Assembly: GCF_003626915.1 (NCBI RefSeq)
Contig: NZ_CP032570.1
Location: forward strand, 62,001 to 126,000
Reading direction: 5' to 3'
Origin: Tsuneonella amylolytica
GTDB lineage: Bacteria; Pseudomonadota; Alphaproteobacteria; Sphingomonadales; Sphingomonadaceae
Length of the DNA stretch: 64,000 nt
Part shown: positions 28,102 through 35,384 of the stretch, one piece after another
Numbering within the stretch: the stretch's first letter is position 1
Layout: every line of letters starts with the position of its first letter
Program-made: the position numbers and the translations under genes
The notes under the pieces: model-generated
Databases searched by the model: none
Seen by the model: only the letters and a program-made list of their open reading frames with translations
Told to the model about the DNA's origin: nothing

Positions 28102-28131
28102 GCGGTCAACACGAAAAGCGAAAGGTCCGTC

Positions 28132-29328
28132 ATGCCCACCTTCTCTCAAGCCGATCCCGTCGTCGTCCTCAGCTACGCCCGCACCCCGATGGGCGGGATG
28201 CAGGGCGCGCTGTCCGAGGTATCGGCGACCGATCTCGGCGCGACGGCGGTGAAGGCGGCGGTCGAGCGCGCAGGCGTGTCGGGCGAGGATATCGAGCGGA
28301 TCTACATGGGCTGCGTGCTGCCGGCCGGCCTCGGCCAGGCCCCTGCCCGCCAGGCGGCGCTGAAGGCGGGGCTGCCCAAGTCCGTCCAGGCGACCACCGT
28401 CAACAAGGTCTGTGGCAGCGGCATGCAGACGATTATCATGGCGGCCGAGGCGCTGGCCAGCGGCAGCATGGACGTGGCCGTCGCGGGCGGGATGGAGAGC
28501 ATGACCAATGCGCCGTACCTTCTGAAGAAGCACCGTTCGGGCGCGCGCATCGGCCACGACACCGCCTACGACCATATGTTCCTCGACGGGCTGGAGGATG
28601 CCTACGACGCGGGCCGCGCGATGGGCACGTTCGCGCAGGATACCGCCGACGAATACCAGCTGACCCGCGAAAACATGGACGACTACTCGGTGGAATCGCT
28701 CCGCCGCGCGAACAAGGCGATCACCAGCGGCGCCTTCGCCGACGAGATCGTGCCGGTCACCTTCTCGACCCGCAAGGGCGAAACCACCGTCGATACCGAC
28801 GAGCAGCCGCCCAAGGGCAACCCGGAAAAGCTGCGCCAGCTGCGTGCCGCCTTCGCCAAGGACGGCACAATCACCGCTGCATCGTCCAGCTCGATCAGCG
28901 ACGGCGCGGCGGCCGTGGTGCTGGCCCGCGAAAGCGTGGCGAAGGACAAGGGTGCCGAGCCCGTCGCGCGCATCGTGGCGATGGCCGCTCACGCGCAGGA
29001 GCCCAAGGACTTCACGGTGGCCCCCGTCGGCGCGATCCAGAAGGTGCTCGACAAGGCGGGCTGGTCGATCGGCGACGTCGAACTGTTCGAGGTCAACGAG
29101 GCGTTCGCCTGCGTCGCGATGTTCGCGATGAAGGACCTCGGCATCCCGCACGACAAGATCAACGTGCACGGCGGCGCGACCGCGCTCGGCCATCCCATCG
29201 GTGCCAGCGGCACGCGGATCGTGGTGACCCTGCTCAACGCGCTGAAGCAGAAGGGCCTGAAGCGCGGCGTCGCATCGCTGTGCATCGGCGGCGGCGAGGC
29301 GACCGCCATCGCCGTCGAGCTCGTCTAG
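28132..29328 (+). CDS. Acetyl-CoA C-acetyltransferase (thiolase)
   Basis: This 398-residue thiolase either condenses two acetyl-CoA to acetoacetyl-CoA or cleaves 3-ketoacyl-CoA. The active-site nucleophile is in NKVCGSGMQT, the His in NVHGGATALGHPIGASGTR and the second Cys in CIGGGEATA. The intact motifs and normal length make the family certain; substrate preference (biosynthetic PhaA/AtoB or degradative) cannot be read from the sequence. Its stop shares the palindrome CTAG with the stop of the convergent SH3 gene. Confidence 0.94.
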   Translation: MPTFSQADPVVVLSYARTPMGGMQGALSEVSATDLGATAVKAAVERAGVSGEDIERIYMGCVLPAGLGQAPARQAALKAGLPKSVQATTVNKVCGSGMQTIIMAAEALASGSMDVAVAGGMESMTNAPYLLKKHRSGARIGHDTAYDHMFLDGLEDAYDAGRAMGTFAQDTADEYQLTRENMDDYSVESLRRANKAITSGAFADEIVPVTFSTRKGETTVDTDEQPPKGNPEKLRQLRAAFAKDGTITAASSSSISDGAAAVVLARESVAKDKGAEPVARIVAMAAHAQEPKDFTVAPVGAIQKVLDKAGWSIGDVELFEVNEAFACVAMFAMKDLGIPHDKINVHGGATALGHPIGASGTRIVVTLLNALKQKGLKRGVASLCIGGGEATAIAVELV

Positions 29329-29795
29329 GGCTCGCCCGCACCCCACAACCGGTCGGCGCGCATGAAACCGCGCCGGCCGCCCACGTCGATGCGGCACCAG
29401 CCGGCATCGCACGCGTCGAGCCTGGCGACCACGCCCGGTTCGGCGTTCCAGTTGAGCCGCGCGGCATCGGACGGCTCGGCGCGGATCGCCGCGAGCCCCT
29501 CGCCCACGACCAGCGCGCCGCGATCCTTGCTCAGCAGGTTGGCGGTGACCCAGCCCTCGTCGCCCGCGGGATCGCGGACCAGCCGCCAGCCTTCGTGTAC
29601 GCGGATTACCTTCAGCGGCAGGCCTTCGCGGTGATAGACCCAGCGCACGGGAAAATCGCGGCCGGGGCCGGCGCGCATGTTCAGCGTCTCGGCCCGGATC
29701 GATGCCCAGTAGGGCACCTCGCGCTCCTGCGCGGTAGCGGGCGAGAAGGCGGACGCGGCCAGCGCGATGGCGGCGAGGATGGGCAGAAAACGCAT
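29325..29795 (-). CDS. Exported SH3-domain protein
   Basis: This 156-residue protein has a clear signal peptide (MRFLPILAAIALAASAFSPATA, cut before QE). Two bacterial SH3-like segments follow: YWASIRAETLNMRAGPGRDF and the second repeat with ALVVGEGLAAIRAEPSDAA, both with typical GWVxAxLL ends (EGWVTANLL). Such domains bind peptidoglycan or other envelope ligands. The open frame extends upstream under the divergent dehydrogenase, so I start at the signal peptide Met. Function within the envelope is unknown. Confidence 0.88.
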   Translation of the reverse strand: MRFLPILAAIALAASAFSPATAQEREVPYWASIRAETLNMRAGPGRDFPVRWVYHREGLPLKVIRVHEGWRLVRDPAGDEGWVTANLLSKDRGALVVGEGLAAIRAEPSDAARLNWNAEPGVVARLDACDAGWCRIDVGGRRGFMRADRLWGAGEP

Positions 29796-29895
29796 GGCGG
29801 GCCGGCAGATAGCGCGCCGGCCTCTGCTCGCGCAAGCCCGGCGCGGTGCGCGCACGCTTGACCGCCCCGCCCCCTTACCCCTAGCCCCCACCGCG

Positions 29896-30903
29896 ATGAC
29901 CGACACGCCCACTCCGCGCCGCACCGCCCCGCCCCGGGTCGTCGTTACCCGGCACCTGCTCCCTTCGGTCGAAACGCGCCTGACCGAACTGTTCGACACC
30001 CGCCTCAACGAAAGCGACGAACCCATGTCGCGCGAGGCGCTTTCCGAGGCGATGCGAACAGCCGACGTGCTCGTGCCGACCGTCACCGACCGGATCGACG
30101 CCGAACTGATCGACGCTGCCGGTCCGCAGCTTGGCCTCATCGCCAGTTTCGGTGCAGGGGTGGACCATATCGACCTTGCCGCCGCGCGGGCGCGCAAGAT
30201 CGTCGTCACCAACACACCCGGCGTCTTCACCGACGATACCGCCGACCTCACGATGGCGCTGATCATCGGGGTGCCGCGCCGGCTGCGCGAGGGGACATCG
30301 CTGATCCGCGGCGGCGAGTGGAGCGGATGGGCGCCCAGCGCCCTTCTTGGCCGCAAGCTGTCGGGCAAGGTGCTCGGCATCGTCGGCATGGGTCGGATCG
30401 GCCAGGCGGTCGCCTTCCGCGCGCGCGCCTTCGGGCTCGATATCCGTTACCATAACCGCCGCCGCCTGCCGCAGGCGGTGGAGGCGATGTTCGGCGCGAC
30501 CTGGGTGGAGAGCCTCGACGATCTTCTCGGAGACGCTGACATCGTCAGTCTCCACTGCCCGTCGAACCGCGACACCAAGGGCATGATCGGCGCGGCGCGC
30601 ATCGCCGCGATGAAGCCGGGCGCGATCATCGTAAACACCGCCCGCGCCGATCTCGTCGATTACGACGCGATGATTGATGCGCTGGAGAGCGGGCACCTTG
30701 GCGGCGCAGGTCTCGACGTGTTTCCCGAAGAACCCCGCGTCGACGAACGCCTCGTCGCCCTGCCCAACGTCATCGCCCAGCCCCACATCGGCAGCGCCAC
30801 GATCGAAGGGCGCGAACAGGCCGGCGAACGGGTCATCGCCAACATCCGCTTCTGGGCCGACGGCCACCGCCCGCCCGACCAGGTGCTGGAGGGGCTGGTC
30901 TAG
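29896..30903 (+). CDS. D-isomer-specific 2-hydroxyacid dehydrogenase
   Basis: This 335-residue NAD(P)-dependent oxidoreductase is probably of the glyoxylate/hydroxypyruvate reductase group. The Rossmann loop is VLGIVGMGRIGQAVA. Active-site residues are Arg in VNTARADLVD, Glu in DVFPEEPRVD and His in QPHIGSATIEGR. Start at MTDTPTPRR is preferred; an earlier in-frame Met would run into the divergent SH3 gene. The substrate cannot be fixed from sequence. An NTF2-like gene follows 39 bases later. Confidence 0.92.
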   Translation: MTDTPTPRRTAPPRVVVTRHLLPSVETRLTELFDTRLNESDEPMSREALSEAMRTADVLVPTVTDRIDAELIDAAGPQLGLIASFGAGVDHIDLAAARARKIVVTNTPGVFTDDTADLTMALIIGVPRRLREGTSLIRGGEWSGWAPSALLGRKLSGKVLGIVGMGRIGQAVAFRARAFGLDIRYHNRRRLPQAVEAMFGATWVESLDDLLGDADIVSLHCPSNRDTKGMIGAARIAAMKPGAIIVNTARADLVDYDAMIDALESGHLGGAGLDVFPEEPRVDERLVALPNVIAQPHIGSATIEGREQAGERVIANIRFWADGHRPPDQVLEGLV

Positions 30904-30942
30904 CACCTTGCGCCGAAAGCGTGTTGCTATAGGCAGCGCGCG

Positions 30943-31371
30943 ATGGACGACTTCGCCTCACGCATCGAAGCCCTCGAACACCGTTGGATGCGCGCCTGGA
31001 TCGCGCGCAATCGGGGTGACATGAAAGAACTGGCGGCGCGGGACATGATAGTCCTCTTCGGCGCGGATACGCCAGCGATCCTCGACCGCGTAAGCTGGCT
31101 CGATGCCACGGAATCGCGCTTGCGCTGCGGTTCTTATCGCTTCGGCGCGGTCTATGTTCGGCGGCATGGCAAGTTTGCGGTATTCAGCGCGCCGGTGGAA
31201 CTCGACGTGTCGATCGACCGCGAACCGATCATGACCAGGGCGATGGTGACGACCGTCTGGCGACGCACCGCAGTGCGCCGTCGATGGCAGGCGATCGAGC
31301 GGGTGATCGCGGGCCTTGCCGACCACGCCGATCTGCCCGGAGCCGTCCGCTCGATGCAGCTGTGGCGCTGA
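30943..31371 (+). CDS. NTF2-like (SnoaL/DUF4440-type) protein
   Basis: This 142-residue protein has a cone-shaped NTF2-like fold pattern: N-terminal helix LEHRWMRAWIARNRGDMKEL, then strands with ARDMIVLFG, RFGAVYVRRHGKFAVF and TTVWRRTAVRRRWQ. Such proteins may be small enzymes or ligand-binding modules. No signal peptide is seen. It is probably co-transcribed with the 2-hydroxyacid dehydrogenase; the convergent flavin oxidoreductase ends 10 bases away. Confidence 0.75.
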   Translation: MDDFASRIEALEHRWMRAWIARNRGDMKELAARDMIVLFGADTPAILDRVSWLDATESRLRCGSYRFGAVYVRRHGKFAVFSAPVELDVSIDREPIMTRAMVTTVWRRTAVRRRWQAIERVIAGLADHADLPGAVRSMQLWR

Positions 31372-31380
31372 GCCGGGAAC

Positions 31381-32859
31381 TCAATCCCCGGTCAAAATCC
31401 GGTCGACCAGTTCCTTCACCGTCGGCGTGTAGTTGTTCGAGTAGAACGGGTCCTGCTTGAAGCGGTAGGCCGCGTGCCCCGCGAAGGCGAGATTTTCGTC
31501 CGGGTCGCCGCCGTGGGCGATGTCCTGCAGGGTCTTCTGGATGCAGAAGCTGCGCGGATCTGCGAGGCGACCGGTCGTGTGGTTGTCGTGATCCTTCCAG
31601 CTCGAGAATTGGCAGTGGCTGAGGCAGCCCATACAGGCCTGCTGGTCGGCGCGGATCTGCTCCGCGCTTTCGGGTGTCGCGAAGACGACGGTATCGTCGG
31701 GCGTCTTCAAGGCTTCGGTGAAGCCTTCGTGCATCCAGGCCAGCGCCTTCCTCTGGTCGCCGGGGTGAACGTAGAAATACTTCGCCTTGCCGTGATCCGA
31801 AAGCGGGATCGTGCCGTCTTCCTCGTCGCGCTTGAAGATCGGGATCTGACGCTCGCTGCGGTGCATCAGGTCGTAGAGGAACGGGGTCTTCACCGCGCTC
31901 GAGTAGAACCCCGTCGGGCTGAACTTGTGCAGCAGCACGTCGCCCGGTTCGACCGTGCGGAGCATGTCCTTCCAGACTTGGGGGATGGGGCTCTCGCGCG
32001 TCAGCAGCGGGCGGGTGCCGAACTGGAACAATACCTTGCCGAGCTCGGGATTGTCGATCCAGTCGTTCCATTCGCGCAGGAACCACACGCCGCCGGCCAT
32101 GACGATACCGGTCTCCTCCGACACGCCGAGTTCGCGCATCGTGTCGCGCAGTGCCTTCACGCGGGGATAGGGATCTTCCGGCTTCGTCGGGTCCTCGGCG
32201 TTGGACAGGCCGTTGTGGCCGCCGGCAAGCCACGGGTCTTCGTAGACGACCGCGGCCATCAGGTCGGGCACCTTGGAATAGCTGCGCTTCCACAGCGCGC
32301 GGAATGCGCGCGCCGAGCTGACGATGGGGAGGTAGTGGACGTTGTGCTTCGCTGCGATCTCGGCGAGCTTGTAGGGCATGCCCGCGCCGCAGGTGACCCC
32401 GGTTATGAGACCGGGGCAGTTCTCCAGCACGCCTTCCAGCACCTGTTGCGCCCCGCCCTGTTCCCACAGGACGTTAATGTTGATCGCGCCCCGGCCGCCG
32501 GCGATCTCGTGCGCGCGCTTCACCTGTTCGGTGGCGCCGTCGATGGCGTAGCGGACGAGCTGATGAAACCGTTCGACCCGGGTCGCCTGCGGGTAGACCT
32601 GCGGGATGGGGTTGCCGTCCTCGTCGTAACTGTCGGCGTTGACCGCGCTCACCGTGCCGATGCCGCCCGCGGCGGCCCAGGCGCCCGAGCTCAGGTGGTT
32701 GGTGGCGGACACGCCCTTCCCGCCCTCGACCAGCGGCCAGACTTCCCGGCCGCCATAGACGATCGGCTGCAACCCTTTGAACGCGGTGGAAATCTCGAAC
32801 TCTCCCGTAATCTGCTTTACTGCGCGGCGGCCTGCGTCGCGACAATATCCTGCTGGCAC
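31381..32859 (-). CDS. NMO/2-nitropropane-dioxygenase-like flavin oxidoreductase
   Basis: The protein has about 470-492 residues. The N-terminal half has the TIM-barrel features of the nitronate monooxygenase family (GGIGTVSAVN, ITGVTCGAGMPYKLAE, GIVMAGGVWF). The C-terminal part is unusual and includes a cysteine cluster, ACMGCLSHCQFSSW, with one more Cys in RSFCIQKT, as if it binds a metal or iron-sulfur centre. The start is uncertain. The only standard start before the conserved region is a GTG at 32859, which overlaps the upstream methyltransferase by 43 bases. A TTG at 32772 is internal (LQPIVYGG). An ATT at 32793 has GGGAGAG upstream. Family is clear, substrate is not. Confidence 0.8.
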   Translation of the reverse strand: MPAGYCRDAGRRAVKQITGEFEISTAFKGLQPIVYGGREVWPLVEGGKGVSATNHLSSGAWAAAGGIGTVSAVNADSYDEDGNPIPQVYPQATRVERFHQLVRYAIDGATEQVKRAHEIAGGRGAININVLWEQGGAQQVLEGVLENCPGLITGVTCGAGMPYKLAEIAAKHNVHYLPIVSSARAFRALWKRSYSKVPDLMAAVVYEDPWLAGGHNGLSNAEDPTKPEDPYPRVKALRDTMRELGVSEETGIVMAGGVWFLREWNDWIDNPELGKVLFQFGTRPLLTRESPIPQVWKDMLRTVEPGDVLLHKFSPTGFYSSAVKTPFLYDLMHRSERQIPIFKRDEEDGTIPLSDHGKAKYFYVHPGDQRKALAWMHEGFTEALKTPDDTVVFATPESAEQIRADQQACMGCLSHCQFSSWKDHDNHTTGRLADPRSFCIQKTLQDIAHGGDPDENLAFAGHAAYRFKQDPFYSNNYTPTVKELVDRILTGD

Positions 32860-33581
32860 GGCTTTATGTCGGCCGGGTGCGGTCTGGTAGCCTTACGCTT
32901 GAACTGTGCATAGTATCCGGCAAGGCCCGGCGCCTTCTCGAACCCGTCGAGTTCGAAACCGACCCGCTCGAACTCGCAAGTGAGGAGCAGCGGGGCGATG
33001 CCGTGCTGGCCGGTGGGGCGGTCCATGTCGACCACGATCACCCGCCCGTCCTTCCGCACGCTCGGCCACAGCCGCCAGAGAAACGCGTAGGGTTCCTCCA
33101 CCTCATGATACATGTGGACGAGGAACACGCGGTCGAAACTGTGGCCGGGCAGTTTCGGGTCGTCGGGCGTGCCGAGCCGGATCGAGACGTTGTCGAGCCG
33201 TTCGCGCTCCACCCGCTGGCCGAGCCGGGACAGCGCCTTGCGGTCGATGTCCTGCGCCAGCACGCGGCCGCGCGGGCCGACCCGTTCGGCGAGGCGGACG
33301 GTGTAGTAGCCCTCGCCCGCGCCGATATCGGCCACTGTCATGCCGGGCGCGATGTCGGCGAGGTCCATGACGGTCTTCGCCTCGCCCACGCTGTCGCGCT
33401 GGTTTTCGTTGGAGAACTGGTTGCTGACGACACCGGCGACGTCGCGCTGGGCGCGGGGGAAATCGCGCGCGGTCTCGGCCCGGCCGCCGTCGGCGCCCGG
33501 CCCGGCAAACTGACACCCGGCGAGCAGGCTCGCGGCCATCAGCAGCGCGGCCTGACCGGCGGATGCCGCGCGCCCGGTCAC
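32817..33581 (-). CDS. Putative lipoprotein with class I SAM-methyltransferase domain
   Basis: This 254-residue protein starts [18 protein letters not shown] followed by lipobox LLAGC, a lipoprotein signal. The mature domain is a class I methyltransferase fold: motif [18 protein letters not shown], then VLAQDIDRK and [16 protein letters not shown] is not expected outside the cytoplasm, so either the lipobox is not used or the fold has another role. Similar predicted periplasmic methyltransferase-like proteins are known in Proteobacteria (recalled). The GTG start overlaps the prfB stop as GTGA, so the two are coupled; the 3' end overlaps the next gene. Confidence 0.85.
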   Translation of the reverse strand: MTGRAASAGQAALLMAASLLAGCQFAGPGADGGRAETARDFPRAQRDVAGVVSNQFSNENQRDSVGEAKTVMDLADIAPGMTVADIGAGEGYYTVRLAERVGPRGRVLAQDIDRKALSRLGQRVERERLDNVSIRLGTPDDPKLPGHSFDRVFLVHMYHEVEEPYAFLWRLWPSVRKDGRVIVVDMDRPTGQHGIAPLLLTCEFERVGFELDGFEKAPGLAGYYAQFKRKATRPHPADIKPCQQDIVATQAAAQ

Positions 33582-34705
33582 TCGGTGTCCTCGACCTCGA
33601 CCGCCTCGCCCGTCACGCGCTGCGCCAGGGCGGCCGAAATGAACGGATCGAGCGCGCCGTCGAGCACGTCGTCGGGCGTCGGCGAGGTGTAGCCGGTGCG
33701 CAGGTCCTTCACCATCTGGTACGGCTGCAGGACATAGCTGCGGATCTGGTGGCCCCAGCCGATCTCGCTCTTTTCCTGATACTCCCCGCTGGCCGCCGCC
33801 TCGCGCATGGCCATCTCGCGTTCGAACAGGCGCGCCTTCAGCATGTTCATCGCGATGTCGCGGTTCTTGTGCTGGCTACGGTCCTGCTGGCTGGCGACGA
33901 CGATGCCGGTGGGCACGTGGGTGATGCGGACCGCCGAATCGGTGGTGTTGACGTGCTGCCCGCCCGCGCCGGACGCGCGGTAGGTATCGGTCTTGAGGTC
34001 GGCCGGGTTGATCTCGATGTCGATGTTGTCGTCGATCACCGGATAGACCCAGACCGAACTGAAGCTCGTGTGGCGCCGCGCGCTGCTGTCGTAGGGGCTG
34101 ATGCGGACGAGGCGGTGCACCCCGCTCTCGGTCTTGGCATAGCCATAGGCGTTCTCGCCCTTCAGCAGCAGCGTCGCGCTCTTGATGCCGGCCTGGTCGC
34201 CGGCCTGGTATTCGACCGTTTCGACCTTGAACCCGCGCCGCTCGGCCCAGCGCGCGTACATGCGCAGCAGCATCTCGGCCCAGTCCTGGCTCTCGGTTCC
34301 GCCGGCGCCGGCGTGGATTTCGAGATAGGTGTCGTTGGAATCGGCCTCGCCCGACAGCAGCGCCTGCACCTTGTCGGCATCGGCGCGTTCGGCGAGCCGG
34401 GCGAGCGACTGGAGGCCCTCGGCCTCGATCTCGGCATCGCCCTCGGCCTCGCCCATCTCGACGAACTCGATCGCGTCGGCCATCTCGCTCGAAATTTCCT
34501 TCACCGTGCCGATCGCCCCGTCGAGCCGGCGCCGCTCGCGCATGACCGCCTCGGCTTCCTTGGGATCGTTCCACAGGTTCGGGTCCTCGACCCGCGCGTT
34601 CAGTTCGTCGAGCCGGCGCAGCGCGCGTTCCCAGTCGAGCGACTGGCGCACCAGCGCCAGCGCGGCTTCGATACGGTCGATGTGGGCCTGCCCCTCGGCA
34701 CGCAT
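33578..34705 (-). CDS. prfB: Peptide chain release factor 2
   Basis: This 375-residue class I release factor reads UGA and UAA. The catalytic GGQ is in [16 protein letters not shown]. The codon-recognition tripeptide is SPY ([11 protein letters not shown]), where E. coli RF2 has SPF; I recall SPY as common in Alphaproteobacteria. The frame is continuous with no internal UGA near codon 25, so there is no programmed +1 frameshift. It sits between the exported peroxiredoxin (upstream) and the lipoprotein methyltransferase, within the conserved amidase-PBP1A-prfB neighbourhood. Confidence 0.96.
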   Translation of the reverse strand: MRAEGQAHIDRIEAALALVRQSLDWERALRRLDELNARVEDPNLWNDPKEAEAVMRERRRLDGAIGTVKEISSEMADAIEFVEMGEAEGDAEIEAEGLQSLARLAERADADKVQALLSGEADSNDTYLEIHAGAGGTESQDWAEMLLRMYARWAERRGFKVETVEYQAGDQAGIKSATLLLKGENAYGYAKTESGVHRLVRISPYDSSARRHTSFSSVWVYPVIDDNIDIEINPADLKTDTYRASGAGGQHVNTTDSAVRITHVPTGIVVASQQDRSQHKNRDIAMNMLKARLFEREMAMREAAASGEYQEKSEIGWGHQIRSYVLQPYQMVKDLRTGYTSPTPDDVLDGALDPFISAALAQRVTGEAVEVEDTE

Positions 34706-34812
34706 GATATCAGAACTCCAGCAGGATCGGCCCGCCGCTTAGCGAACGGGACGACAACGGGAAAGGGGGAGCGGCGCGAGCGGTATGCGCGCGCCGCCGA
34801 TGGAGGACCGGC

Positions 34813-35358
34813 CTAGCGGCGACTGCCGGCCTGCAGCTTCTTGACCGCGTCCAGCGTCAGGCGGACGTGGTCCTTGTAGTCGAGGTCCGAGTGCACGAAC
34901 ACGACGCGGCCCTTGCGGTCGATGACGTAGCTGGTCCGTTCGGTGAGGCCGGTGCTCTTGCCGTCGCGCATCAGGTCGACATCGTAGGCCTTGACAATCT
35001 TCGCGTTGGCGGAACCGACGGCGAACTTGTCGCGGCATTCCTTCTGAGAGAATTCCTTCAGCGTCTCGATATTGTCGTTCGAGAGGCCGACGACCGTCGC
35101 GCCGTAGCGGGCGAACTCGGGCGACGCGTCGGCAAACGCGTTGGCTTCCAGCGTGCAACCCTTGGTGAAGGCCTTGGGGAAGAAATACAGCACCACCGGT
35201 CCTTTCGCGAGGGCACTGCGCAGGTTGAAGCCGAAGGGCTTGCCGGCCTTGGCCGCCTGCGTGGTGAACATCGGCGCCCTGGCTCCGGCGGGCAGGCTGG
35301 CGGCGGCGGGCACTGCGGCGAGCGCGACGGCGGCGGCGAATGCGGCGAACGCTTTCAT
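34813..35358 (-). CDS. Exported peroxiredoxin (AhpC/TSA, BCP-like)
   Basis: This 181-residue protein has a signal peptide (MKAFAAFAAAVALAAVPAAAS). The peroxidatic motif is PKAFTKGC, matching PxxxTxxC, in YFFPKAFTKGCTLEA. A further Cys follows in EFSQKECRDKF. It should reduce peroxides in the periplasm. The Met at 35358 has AGGAC about 8 bases upstream; an in-frame Met nine codons earlier overlaps the PBP1A end. It lies between PBP1A and prfB, where related genomes usually have no gene. Confidence 0.9.
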   Translation of the reverse strand: MKAFAAFAAAVALAAVPAAASLPAGARAPMFTTQAAKAGKPFGFNLRSALAKGPVVLYFFPKAFTKGCTLEANAFADASPEFARYGATVVGLSNDNIETLKEFSQKECRDKFAVGSANAKIVKAYDVDLMRDGKSTGLTERTSYVIDRKGRVVFVHSDLDYKDHVRLTLDAVKKLQAGSRR

Positions 35359-35384
35359 GGGTTTTGTCCTGTCTGCGGCGCGCA

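Noticed and set aside
27961-29835. 624-codon minus-strand frame opposite the thiolase
   Set aside because: The thiolase on + has both active-site Cys; the minus frame shows no domain.
33578-34705. Programmed frameshift in prfB
   Set aside because: The frame is continuous from ATG through the GGQ motif; no early in-frame UGA.
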